18,609 bases of DNA, taken from the NCBI GenBank assembly GCA_016719855.1, contig JADJYH010000076.1, positions 1 through 18,609 of the forward strand, written 5' to 3'. The notes under the pieces are model-generated. The model saw only the letters and a program-made list of their open reading frames with translations, was not told where the DNA came from and made no database searches. Shown here piece by piece: positions 1 to 8,564 of this stretch (position 1 is its first letter; the number at the start of each line of letters is the position of its first letter). The translations under genes and the position numbers were made by a program. The stretch is from Saprospiraceae bacterium. GTDB lineage: Bacteria > Bacteroidota > Bacteroidia > Chitinophagales > Saprospiraceae.

Positions 1-285
1 AAGAATAAAATCCCGCCGATGGTGTACGCCGCTGCACTGGACAACATCTTTTGCGCTATGAAAGGCCATCGCCTTTTTGATAGGTTCGGGTTTAACCTGC
101 CCAAAAAAGAAAAGGCCGAAAAACCCAATGCCCAAATTTTGGAGCAATACGAGAAATGGCTTTTTGATGCAGCCGTTAACGATTGGGTGAACCAAGAAAC
201 GGGCGAAGTGCTGACAGGCTTTACCCCATCGCCAAAACTCAAATTTATTTTGGCGAGCAATGTTATTGACACGGACACAAGTTAA
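1..285 (+). CDS. 3' end of an unrecognised protein (partial)
   Basis: The reading frame is open from the first base and stops with TAA at 283-285, so about 94 C-terminal residues are visible and the true start lies outside the window. I do not recognise the family. The visible part is soluble, mixed charged and aromatic, with a lysine-rich patch around residues 34-40 and a tail rich in hydrophobic residues; no signal peptide, membrane segment or catalytic motif stands out. It is read in the same direction as the restriction genes downstream, with a gap of 102 bases. Lying inside the inferred island, it could be a mobile-element gene, but nothing in the sequence proves that. Confidence 0.55.
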   Translation, partial: KNKIPPMVYAAALDNIFCAMKGHRLFDRFGFNLPKKEKAEKPNAQILEQYEKWLFDAAVNDWVNQETGEVLTGFTPSPKLKFILASNVIDTDTS

Positions 286-322
286 ATTCTGGCAACAAAA
301 AATAACTCCTTTGATTTTGATA

Positions 323-351
323 TTGTAAAATTCTCTAAAGAATTAAGTTTC
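323..351 (+). promoter_or_regulatory. candidate Bacteroidota promoter for the type IIG gene
   Basis: TTG at 323-325 is followed 18 bases later by TAAGTTTC at 344-351, one base off the Bacteroidota -7 box TAnnTTTG. It sits 37 bases before the proposed ATG at 388 in an A/T-rich gap. This is a consensus match only, in a sequence where such matches arise by chance. Confidence 0.25.
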
Positions 352-387
352 TTTGCGGGCATAGTAGCAAACCAAGTTCAAATAACC

Positions 388-3300
388 ATGTCCCTCTTTC
401 AAATCTCCGTCCTTAAAAAAGTACCTGCAAGGCTCAGACCGCCCAACGGTTGACGCTGCTTTTGAAAGGTTCATGGCCTACTTCTACAACCCAACCATTC
501 AGGAGAATATCAGGAACGCAAAGGAGGAGCAATTTCAGGAAGGCTTTCTTCGGGAACTGTTTGTAAATGTCTTTGGGTACACCCTCAACCCCAACCCTGA
601 TTACAACCTGACCACAGAATTCAAAAACCTGAAAGGCGCAAGGAAAGCGGACGGCGCTATTTTACAGGACAGGAAAGCCGTTGCAGTGGTGGAATTAAAG
701 GGCATGGACACTACCGACCTGGACAAGATTGAAGCCCAGGCATTTGGTTATAAGAGCAACCAGCCCGGTTGCCAGTATGTCGTTACCTCCAATTTTGAAA
801 AGCTCCGATTCGTTGACAACACCGTTGATTTTGAGGAATTCCACCTGTTCAGCCTGACCAAGAACGGTTTGATTTGCTGTGGCTGTGCTGTCGAAGGAGA
901 ACGTTTTTAATGCCCTTCCTAAGCGGATTAAGGAAGATTCTGTGGTGGTGGAGGAGGACATTACCAAGAAACTTTACAAGGATTATTCAGCCTTCAAATC
1001 CGACATTTTCCATAGCATCGTTGAGAAAAACAAGCAATACGACAAACTCCTCCTGTTCAAAAAAACGCAAAAGCTGTTAGACCGCTTCCTGTTCATCTTT
1101 TTTGCCGAAGACCGCCTTTTGTTGCCGCCTAACTCTATCAGGATGATAATAGACCAATGGGTGAAGCTGCGGGATGAACTGGACGCATACACGCCCCTGT
1201 ACGACCGCTTCAAAAAGTATTTTGAATACATGAACACGGGGCATAAAGGCAAACTCCATGAAATCTTTGCCTACAATGGCGGTTTTGTTTGAACCTGATG
1301 AAATACTCGACAGCATCAAAATAGCGGATGACCTGCTTTACATACAAACCCAGAACCTAAGCCACTACGATTTTGAATCAGAGGTGGATGTGAACATTTT
1401 GGGGCATATTTTCGAGCATTCACTAAACGAAATTGAGGAGATAACCGCCGAACTGGAAGGGCAGGCCATAGACAAGGGCAAAACCAAGCGCAAGAAGGAC
1501 GGCGTATTTTACACCCCCAAGTACATTACCAAATACCTCGTAGAAAATACAGTTGGCAAACTTTGTGAGGAACAAAAAACAGCCTTGGGAATCATAGAGG
1601 AGGAATACTACAAAGACCGAAGGAAGGAAGAAAGAGACCCTGAAAAGGCTGGAAAAGCAGTTGGGAGATTATAGAAAGTGGTTGTTGGAACTGACCATTT
1701 GCGACCCGGCCTGTGGGAGCGGTGCTTTCCTCAACCAAGCTTTAGAGTTTTTGATAAATGAACACCGCTATGTTGACGAACTGAATGCTAAGTTATTTGA
1801 GCGGGAAGGGAAAACCTGATGGTCTTTCAGGATGTGTCCAATGATATTTTGGAAAGAACCTGTACAGGGTGGACATCAATGAAGAATCGGTGGAGATAGC
1901 CAAACTTTCGCTGTGCTTCGGACGGCACAAGGGAAGAAACTCTCTATACTGTCCAACAACATCAAATGTGAAACTCACTGATTGATGACCCCTCCGTTGC
2001 AGGTGATAAGGCTTTCAATTGGGAAAAGGTTCCCGCATGTTTTGCAAGGGTGGGTTTGATGGTGATTGGAATCCGCCGTATGTTCCCGGCAAATCATTAA
2101 CAGAAGAATTTAAAGGATTCGTAAAAGAAAATTTCACATTACTTACAGGCAAATACGACCTCTATATTCTGTTTATTGAACAAATACTAAACTTAAAAAA
2201 CAATAATGGGCTATGGGGTGTGATTGTCCCAAATACTGTATTAGTAAATGAAAATGCTACTCTAATAAGAAAAGAGCTAATGATGAAAGGAGGCATAGAC
2301 AAGGTTAGACTTTTTAAAGATGATGTTTTTCCTGATGCAAGTGTGGAGAGCGTTGTGATAACATCGGGAAAAGACAAATCCGAAATTAAATTGATTGATT
2401 TTTCAGGTAATCATTATGGAACTTCTGATATTTTAAATGCCAAATCTGATAATTTTTTTAGGATTCACATCTCTGTAAATGATGAGGATTCAATGTTAAT
2501 TTCAAAAATTGATAAGCAATCACTGAAATTAGGTGAGATTTCGGACTTGTGTATAGGTATTCAAATCGGAGGTAGCGGTGACAGTAAAGACTTCAAAGAA
2601 AAATATTTGAGTTTAGAAAAGAAGGATGAAAACTATAAAAAGTTCTTGGATGGAAAAGACTTTGAACCTTATAAGATAAATTGGAGTGGGAATTATTTAG
2701 CGTATGGTGATTGGCTACACAGAAAAAGAGATGAAAAATACTTTTTGAATGAGAAGATTTTGATAAGACAAATCGGTTCAACGCCAGTAACTACAATAGA
2801 TAAAGACAGATACTATGCCCTTAACACGGTTTATTGTTTAATAACTAATGGAATATCAACATTGTCCATTGAAAATATTTTTGCTTTTATCAACTCTAAA
2901 CTAATAAAATACTACTGGAAAAACAATTTAGTAACATGTAAAAAATAAGTTGTGAACTTGGTTTTCCAAACTATTGAAAATCAATGCTTTAGGAATCGAA
3001 ACTCACAAGTTGTTTTTTACACGTTACTTAGTGACAACAAAGCCTTATTTCCAAAAATAAAAAAATCGCAATTAATTGAGATACCTATTCACAAGAACAT
3101 TTCAGACTTTATTCAAAAGAAAATCAATGAGTTAGTGAGTAAAAATGCCCAACTATACCAATTCAAACAAAATATTGAAACAAAATTTGAGAAAACCCTA
3201 CAAAGAAAACTAACCACTGATAAGCTAAATAAAAACTTACAAAGATGGTACTCGTTCACTTTTTTGTTTTATTCCTGAAAGAAATTAAGAAAAGTGGTCT

Positions 3301-3454
3301 AAACCTCACCCTCTCCAGAGAAGCCGAATGGGAGGACTTTTTGAAGTAAGAAAAAGCAAAGGTGCAAGCCATACAACAACAAATAGATGAAACGGAAAGG
3401 GAGATAGACAGGATAGTTTATGAGTTGTATGGGTTGACGGAGGGAGGAGATTAG
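388..3454 (+). CDS. Type IIG restriction-modification enzyme (Eco57I-like), disrupted
   Basis: A single chain of about 1000 residues that would cut and methylate DNA using S-adenosylmethionine. Start ATG 388: from here the protein runs into the frame at 473 if one A is dropped from the A-run near 415-420. The N-terminal nuclease shows the PD-(D/E)XK pattern, with Asp at 650-652 and Glu-x-Lys at 692-700. A helical linker follows (LDRFLFIFFAEDR), then methylase motif I DPACGSG at 1703-1723, motif IV NPPYV at 2070-2084, and a TaqI-like specificity domain (about 2150-3280) ending in a coiled coil before TAG 3452-3454. At least ten single-base shifts break the frame (for example near 418, 865, 890, 1285, 1630, 1815, 1860, 1915, 1975 and 2035), and TAA at 3347-3349 is an in-frame stop. 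A palindromic insertion at 2931-3027 adds another stop. The shifts are probably sequencing error; the insertion looks real. The family call is firm; activity is doubtful. Confidence 0.92.
2931..3027. mobile_element. MITE-like palindromic insertion inside the specificity domain
   Basis: Bases 2930-2959 and the reverse complement of 2999-3028 agree at 25 of 30 positions, beginning AGTAAC-TGTAAAAAA. The ends GTAAC and GTTAC are flanked by TTA(G) at 2928-2931 and 3028-3031, which resembles a 3-4 base target duplication. The element is too small to encode a transposase. Upstream the protein reads YYWKNN and downstream SDNKALFPKIKKSQ. Deleting bases 2930-3028 (99 bases) joins them as KNNFSDNKALFPKIKK in one frame, which is what I expect for this family. 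In place, the element puts TAA at 2946-2948 into the reading frame. The alternative is a native long loop with a chance hairpin, which I think less likely. Confidence 0.65.
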
Positions 3455-3542
3455 GATAGTGGAAAACAGCTAAAAGCAATCAAACGAAAAGCAGCCTAAA
3501 GATACTATCGAGAAAGCTACCAACAACTAAAAACACAAAACA

Positions 3543-5602
3543 ATGGTAGCCAATCAATTAACCTTAGAAAGTTTTCTATCACAGAACAAAAGCCAATTCA
3601 TCATTCCCGTCTATCAGCGGAATTATGACTGGACTGAAACAGCAATGCAGCCAACTTTTCAAAGACATCATGGAAGTGGGCAGCAAGCAAGACCATGACA
3701 CCCACTTTATTGGGAGCATTGTTTTTATCCATGATGGGGTGTACACCTCCAATGAGGTAAAGCCTTTGGTCATTATTGACGGCCAGCAACGATTGACCAC
3801 CATTTCTTTGTTGTACTTGGCACTTTTCAAATATGCCGTTGACATCAAAAAATGAAGCGAAGGCCAACGAAATCAACGAGACCTACATCATCAATAAGTT
3901 TGTGTCGCTGGATGACAGCAAATTTTGAAGCTAAAGCAGACAGACAACAATTCACGGGCTTTCAAATACATCCTGACCAACAACCGGGCAGAAGACTATG
4001 GAGAGTTTTCACGGGTGATTGAAAATTATGTCTCCTTCCACAAGAAAATCAACGAAGACAATTTTGAGACTGTCCAGACCGGATTGAGCCGTTTGTTGTT
4101 CGTGGAAATATCGCTGGAACGTGGCAAGGATGACCCACAGCGTATTTTTTGAAAGCCTCAATTCTACGGGTTTGGAACTCTCCCAAGCCGACCTAATCAG
4201 GAACTACATTCTGATGGGCTTAGAGCCAAAGAAGCAAATTGAGATATTCAATAATTACTGGTACATCATCGAACAGAACGCCCAAGATGAACAGAAAAAC
4301 GAATCAAAGGTATCAGACCTTATACGGGACTACCTGACCCTCAAAAACAAAAAGATACCTATTAAGAGCCAAGTGTATGAGGAGTTTAAAGAGAAGTTCC
4401 AAAGCCGGGATGCCATTTTTTACAAGGATGTTTTGGAAGAGATTAAGAACTACTCCAAGCATTACAACAAGTTGATAAACCCGGAAAAGGAAACGGACAA
4501 GGACATTGAGAGGCAATTGAATTATGTGAAACGGTTGGAAATTAATGTTTCATACCCTTTCCTTTTGTCCGTTTACGATGACTATGCAAACGGGGTCATT
4601 GACAAGGTAACGTTTGTCCAAGTGTTGAAATTGGTGCAATCTTTCACATGGCGGCGTTTGTCCTTGGCCTACCCACCAACGCCCTGAACAAAATTTTATG
4701 ACCCTTTACGGAGAGATAGAGCCAAGCGATTATCTAACCTCCATTGAACGTTCGTTGGTTAAGAAAACAGGGATACAACGTTTCCCCAACAATCAGGAAA
4801 TCAAGTCAGCGCTAAAGGAAAAGGACGTTTACAACATCAATCAAAGAACAAGGTCTATCTGCTGGAATTGCTGGAAAACCACAACAACAGGGAATATGTG
4901 ATGACCGAACACCGGACATTAGCATTGAACACATTTTCCCCAGAAACCCAGACCCGAAATGGGGCGAACAGTTGGATGACCATGAATACAAGATGCTCAA
5001 AGAAAAATACTTGCATACCATTGCCAACCTGACACTTTCGGGCAACAACGGCAGTTTGGGCAACAGGCCATTCATGGACAAAAAGACCATGAACGTGGAC
5101 GGCAAGAACAGGGCTATCGAGTTTTCAAGGCTGTGGCTCAACAGCTATTTGAAGAAAATCAACGAGTGGAACATCATGGAACTGAACAGGCGCTTTGATT
5201 TGGTGATAAAACGGTTTTTAGATTTGGCCTTATCCGGCCATTGATGCCATTTTTGAGGACACCACAGAGGAGGTCAACATTTTTGAAGCAGAAGACCCCA
5301 AGAATAAAAGTTTGGAGTATTTCATTTTCAGGGATGAAAGGGTCATCACACAGGAGGTTAGCAAAATGTATTACCACGTTATCAAAAAACCTGTTTGATG
5401 AAAACCCTCAATTGTTCCTGACCTCCGACCTGAAAGAATATCTTCCATTGACCACCGATGAAAAGAGCCTGAGAACTCCTTTCCCTTTCCAACACCTATT
5501 TCATTGAAAGCAACTTGGACAGCAATAGCAAGTTTAGGGAGGTTGAAGCGGGTCTTAAATGTGTTTGAGTGTGAGGATGATTTGGTTTTGAAATATTGTT
5601 AA
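3543..5602 (+). CDS. GmrSD-like modification-dependent nuclease (DUF262 + DUF1524)
   Basis: About 690 residues, frame-corrected. The DUF262 part starts LTLESFLSQNKSQFIIPVYQR and carries the hallmark DGQQRLTT at 3778-3801, followed by the ESLNSTGLELSQADLIRNY stretch. The DUF1524 HNH part has IEHIFPRNP with the catalytic-type His at 4930-4932, then the NLTLSGNNGSLGNRPF block. A tail of about 120 residues follows to TAA 5600-5602. Known members are NTP-dependent nucleases that cut phage DNA bearing modified bases (GmrSD) or act beside phosphorothioate systems (SspE); the substrate here cannot be told. ATG 3543 is 88 bases after the type IIG stop, so the two are probably co-transcribed. Single-base shifts occur near 3640, 3852, 3925, 4130, 4670, 4850, 4905, 5235, 5390, 5480 and 5545, yet all motifs survive, which argues for sequence error rather than decay. 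Confidence 0.92.
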
Positions 5603-5650
5603 TCGTTTCTTGCTGGATTACAAAGGAGTGAAAAAATATTATCTTTGTAA

Positions 5651-5701
5651 ACGCTTCGCCCGATGTACGCTGTCACCGTCTTCTTTTTTGTGGCGAAGCG
5701 T
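5651..5701. repeat. inverted repeat downstream of the nuclease gene
   Basis: ACGCTTCGCC at 5651-5660 and its exact complement GGCGAAGCGT at 5692-5701 are 31 bases apart and followed by a T-rich run (ATCTTTTTCC). It could end the defence transcript or belong to the recombination site 110 bases further on. TATCTTTG at 5640-5647 matches the Bacteroidota -7 box, but I see no partner box at the right distance. Apart from this, the TGTCACC repeats and the attachment site, the 432-base gap 5603-6034 holds nothing I can name. Confidence 0.5.
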
Positions 5702-5758
5702 ATCTTTTTCCTTCCTTTATTGGCGTTTTTTTTACGGAATGTCACCTTATTTGTCACC
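5671..5758 (+). repeat. three TGTCACC direct repeats
   Basis: TGTCACC occurs at 5671-5677, 5740-5746 and 5752-5758; the last two are spaced 12 bases start to start. They lie 55-140 bases inside the proposed attachment site, where integrase or excisionase arm sites would be expected. The function is inferred from position only. Confidence 0.35.
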
Positions 5759-5810
5759 ACTTACAATTTTGTTACGCTTAAATAATTGATTATCAATAAT
5801 TTGTGCGCTT

Positions 5811-5836
5811 AGGTTGTAATCCCGGCGCCTCCACCA
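5811..5836 (+). other. tRNA/tmRNA 3'-end fragment, putative attachment site of an integrative element
   Basis: The stretch ends with CCCGGCGCCTCCACCA at 5821-5836. It reads as a T-arm 3' strand (61-65 CCCGG), an acceptor 3' strand (CGCCTCC), discriminator A and an encoded CCA. Upstream, the T loop (TTGTAAT instead of TTCnAnT) and the T-arm 5' strand (TTAGG against the required CCGGG) are degenerate, and no GGAGGCG or GGGGGCG acceptor 5' strand lies in the preceding gap. So this is only the 3' end of an RNA gene, as left by an integrase that duplicates its target. The CTCCACCA ending fits tmRNA (ssrA) as well as a tRNA; I cannot decide. The intact gene should lie left of position 1, with the restriction genes inside the element. 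Confidence 0.62.
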
Positions 5837-5847
5837 AAAATTTCAAA

Positions 5848-5880
5848 AGCCTGAACGCTGCAACGTGTTCAGGTTTTTTT
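5848..5880 (+). terminator. intrinsic terminator just after the RNA 3' fragment
   Basis: CCTGAAC at 5850-5856 pairs perfectly with GTTCAGG at 5867-5873 around a 10-base loop and is followed by seven T. The A-run before it makes it plausible in both directions. It begins 12 bases after the CCA, where the terminator of an intact tRNA or tmRNA gene would be. That supports 5836 as the junction with the original chromosome. Bases 5881-6034 contain nothing else recognisable. Confidence 0.8.
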
Positions 5881-6034
5881 ATTAATTTGACAAGTTCAAG
5901 CTGAAAATCAAGAGGGCTGTACAGTACCTCGCAATGTAGAACTCAGCTTTCCGCCGCCTAAACTTGAACATATTTTTGACAAAATAAAATTACATCCACC
6001 TTGATTTTTCGACCGAATTATTCCCACTTCACAA

Positions 6035-7216
6035 TCACGGATACGCCACTGCAATCACCGCCTTCCCCGCCGTCACGTCCATAAAACTGCCCTGTTCATT
6101 CCATAGTCGGCAGGTAAATTCAAGGGTTAGCTTCTTTGTTTTCCCCTTTTTCGTTGGCGTCATATTCATCCACTTCAAGTATTTTTATAGTTGCGGTAGG
6201 CTCCTGCGATTGGCGGTCGGAGCGGTATTGAATGCCTTCGGTGTTCGTATATACGATGGTTATTTTGGAGAATTGGAGGCTGTCGGCATATATAATTTGA
6301 TAGTATTGGCTATCAATCAACTCTTGTTGGATGGAATAATCAAATGCAGCAACACAAATAGTGGGAAGTGTGCCCGAAACTATTGTAGTGGAAAGCCCGC
6401 CAGATACAGCGCATCCCAATGCATCGGTTACAGTTACAGCGACGTTTGTCATTCCAACAGGATTAAGCTGTAAATAATAAGCACTACCGGTTATTGTGCT
6501 GTCACTCCAAAGATATTGGTATGGAGCAACGCCAGAAGGCAGCGCCGTTATAGTAATATAATTAAAGGTGGAAGTGTCAATATTGAAATTTAGCTGACAA
6601 TTTCTGTGCATTGCCATTCGCCGTTATATATTTCGTGTAAAAACCTGAACAACTATTATTTGCTGCCTTGACAGTCAATGTAACAGGGAAGTTTTGAGGA
6701 GTATATTCGTAAATATGCGATATAGAGTCTTGAAGCGTAGTATCCCCACTTTGGTCGCCAAAATCCCATTCGTAGATAACCTGAATACCAGGTGGCTGAA
6801 TGCTCTGCGTAACGAAAAAACTAGCATTCCATATGGTGTCAATGGTTGTTAATAAAGTCGAATCGTTTCCGCTCATATCCGCAAACCCAAAACTATGTTC
6901 CAATGCTTCAATAATATCGGGTGAACCCTGTGCCACCTGTTGGTAGTCACGAATATGAAAGGCCAACGATTCCCCACTGCCAATACTGTCCTTTTTTGCG
7001 AAGCTGCCCGAAAAAACATGCACGTCGAAATCGTCTTTTTCAAAGGAGGAGAACATATAGTAATCGTCCACACCAGCCTGCCATACCTTGGGGTTGCCGT
7101 CGAATTTGGCTTCAGCCGTGAACACTGGTTCGCCGTCCTCGGGGTCGAGTTCCACCTTATTGCAAGCTGCAAACAAGGTGCTAATTATCAGGATTTATAA
7201 AAATTATGCGCTTCAT
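6035..7216 (-). CDS. PKD-domain surface lipoprotein
   Basis: About 390 residues on the - strand from ATG 7216-7214 (MKRIIF) to TGA 6037-6035. One base shift near 7185 must be undone to join the signal sequence to LFAACNKVELD, a lipobox-like end that would anchor the protein at Cys. Residues about 115-200 form a PKD domain (YEWDFGD, then HIYEYTPQNFPVTLTVKAANN). After a shift near 6605 comes a second SprB-like beta domain (APYQYLWSDS, VAVTVTDALGC). A further shift near 6130 gives the true C-terminus ending GKAVIAVAYP. PKD domains of this kind usually serve binding at the cell surface. It is the last gene of the - strand cluster, 45 bases after the barrel gene. Ligand and role are unknown. Confidence 0.8.
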
Positions 7217-7261
7217 TTTCTGTCATTTGATGAAATAGACCGCCTGGAATCCAGGTAAAAT

Positions 7262-8473
7262 TTATCCGATTCCTTCAGTAGAAACCCACTCCAAAGGCGG
7301 CTCGAAATCTTTGTCCAAAATGCCGCCGAAAGTGTAGTTCGCCGTCAGTCCCAACGACCATTTGCCAAAGGCCCGGTAGCGATAGCCAAGCTGTGCCGTT
7401 GGGGTGAACCTCCGGTAGCCGTCCGTTGAAATCCATCCGTTTTTGTCTTGCTCAAACCGCTTCACCGGAGGCTCGCCAACCTTTTGGTAGCTGCCCGATT
7501 CGCCATGAACGCCCGTGAGTAAATCAAGCAATAGACCTGCCTCGAATTGATGGCGACTTGCTCCCAGCCCAGCAGCACGGGCAGACTGAGGTAGTGCAGG
7601 TTGTTTGGGCGGAGGAGCAGCGTGTCCAGTTCCAGCCCGAAGCGGTAGTTGCGCTGTGCGGCCAGTTTTGTGGCCTCGAAACTGCCGCTGCGGCGCTGGT
7701 ATTGCAGGCCACTGGACAGGTACCAATTGCCTGGTAGGTCGTAACGGACTACCAGCCCGGCACGTAAGCCGATTCGGGTTTGCTCGCCGCTCTCGGGACG
7801 GGCATTCAGCAGTTGCGAGGCCACCAGTCCAAGGTGCCATTTTCGCTGTTTGGCCACCTCGATTTTGACGTTGGCAGCAAGGTTTTTTGGTTCAAAATTG
7901 CTCGTCACAAAGGCGGGCAGCAGGGTCAAGAAATCGGGTGCAAGCTGTCGTTCGAACTGCTCGGTTTCGAGTGGCGCCTTCGGCAAAATTGACGACGGCT
8001 GTTGCTGGCTGGCTGTTTGGTGCTGCGCAAGGGTTTGTGGAGTTTGAGGGGTTGAGGGGTTGAGGGGTTGAGGGGTTGAGACTTGCAACTGTTTCACTTT
8101 GGTTGTTTTTCCCTTCGGGGAATGGGGTCGCAGCGCCTTCGTCCTGACCGTTCTCGTTGGACTGGCCGCTTTGTTTTGTACTATTTTTTTCATCAAAAAC
8201 AGGCGTAGCCTCTCGGCCTACAGCTTGGTTTTGCGCAGCAATCCCAACTGGGTTTTCAGCCCCTTGCGCCCCGCCATTTTTACCTAAAGCCACCAGCCAA
8301 GCGCCACCAGCGCCAGCACGGCCACCACCGCCGAACCACCAGAACAGCCCGGCGCTTACGCCTGCGCTCGTCGGCTTCGAGCAGTTTTTCCGCTCCGAGC
8401 CAGTGCCCTCCTTCATCTCGAACTTCCGGTCGTGGAGGTTGTCCTTGAAATATTTGTCAAGATTATTTTCCAT
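7262..8473 (-). CDS. membrane-anchored protein with C-terminal outer-membrane barrel domain
   Basis: About 400 residues from ATG 8473 (MENNLDKYFKDN) to TAA 7264-7262; an in-frame ATG at 8488 is also possible. Correcting shifts around 8280-8410 gives a short charged N-terminus ending in an Arg/Lys cluster (RRRKRR), then a hydrophobic segment AVVAVLALVALGWWL, then a long Asn/Ser/Pro/Gln-rich linker containing the LNPSTPQP repeat. The C-terminal part (from about 7960) alternates polar and hydrophobic residues, with YLSSGLQYQRRSG, LSLPVLLGWE and an end typical of small Bacteroidota barrels (YTFGGILD). Another shift lies near 7500. By the positive-inside rule the N-terminus is cytoplasmic. It follows the sigma gene, so the N-terminus may act as an anti-sigma or sensor part; that is inference. 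Related two-gene layouts are known in Saprospiria. Confidence 0.75.
8044..8080 (-). repeat. octanucleotide tandem repeat inside the barrel gene
   Basis: TTGAGGGG is repeated four times exactly (8044-8051, 8052-8059, 8060-8067, 8068-8075) plus TTGAG at 8076-8080. On the coding strand this is CCCCTCAA. Three copies (24 bases) encode the eight-residue unit STPQPLNP, and all three frames of the repeat lack stops. It lies in the linker before the barrel. A gain or loss of one copy changes the frame of everything downstream. Confidence 0.85.
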
Positions 8474-8488
8474 TTCATTTAACTGCAT

Positions 8489-8563
8489 TGTGGTCGCCCA
8501 ATTTATTGGGCTGACCGTTTGCCAATTTCAGTGGCGGTCAGCCCAATAAATTGGGGGGCCACA
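8489..8563. repeat. long inverted repeat filling the sigma-barrel spacer
   Basis: Bases 8489-8517 and the reverse complement of 8535-8563 match at 27 of 29 positions, with a 17-base loop. Each arm also contains a near-palindromic core, CCCAATTTATTGGG in one and CCCAATAAATTGGG in the other. It occupies the whole gap between the sigma stop codon and the first possible start of the barrel gene at 8488. In the mRNA this would be a very stable hairpin. No U-run follows on either strand, so it is not an ordinary terminator. Confidence 0.85.
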
Positions 8564-8564
8564 T

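Noticed and set aside
388..5602. Programmed frameshifting as the cause of the broken frames
   Set aside because: There are too many shifts, in both directions, in unrelated genes, without shared slippery sites or downstream structures.
5663..5785. A 40-codon + strand frame (MYAVTVFFFVAKR...) in the gap before the attachment site
   Set aside because: It runs straight through the hairpin and the TGTCACC repeats, is made mostly of Phe, Val and Leu from T-rich DNA, and has no family resemblance.
5811..5836. A complete tRNA gene ending at 5836
   Set aside because: The T-arm 5' strand does not pair (TTAGG against CCCGG), the T loop is abnormal, and no acceptor 5' strand or anticodon arm is found in the preceding 100 bases.
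8157..8549. A 130-codon + strand frame opposite the barrel gene
   Set aside because: It is the complement of the barrel gene N-terminus and linker, and its Pro/Ala-rich composition comes from the other strand's codons.
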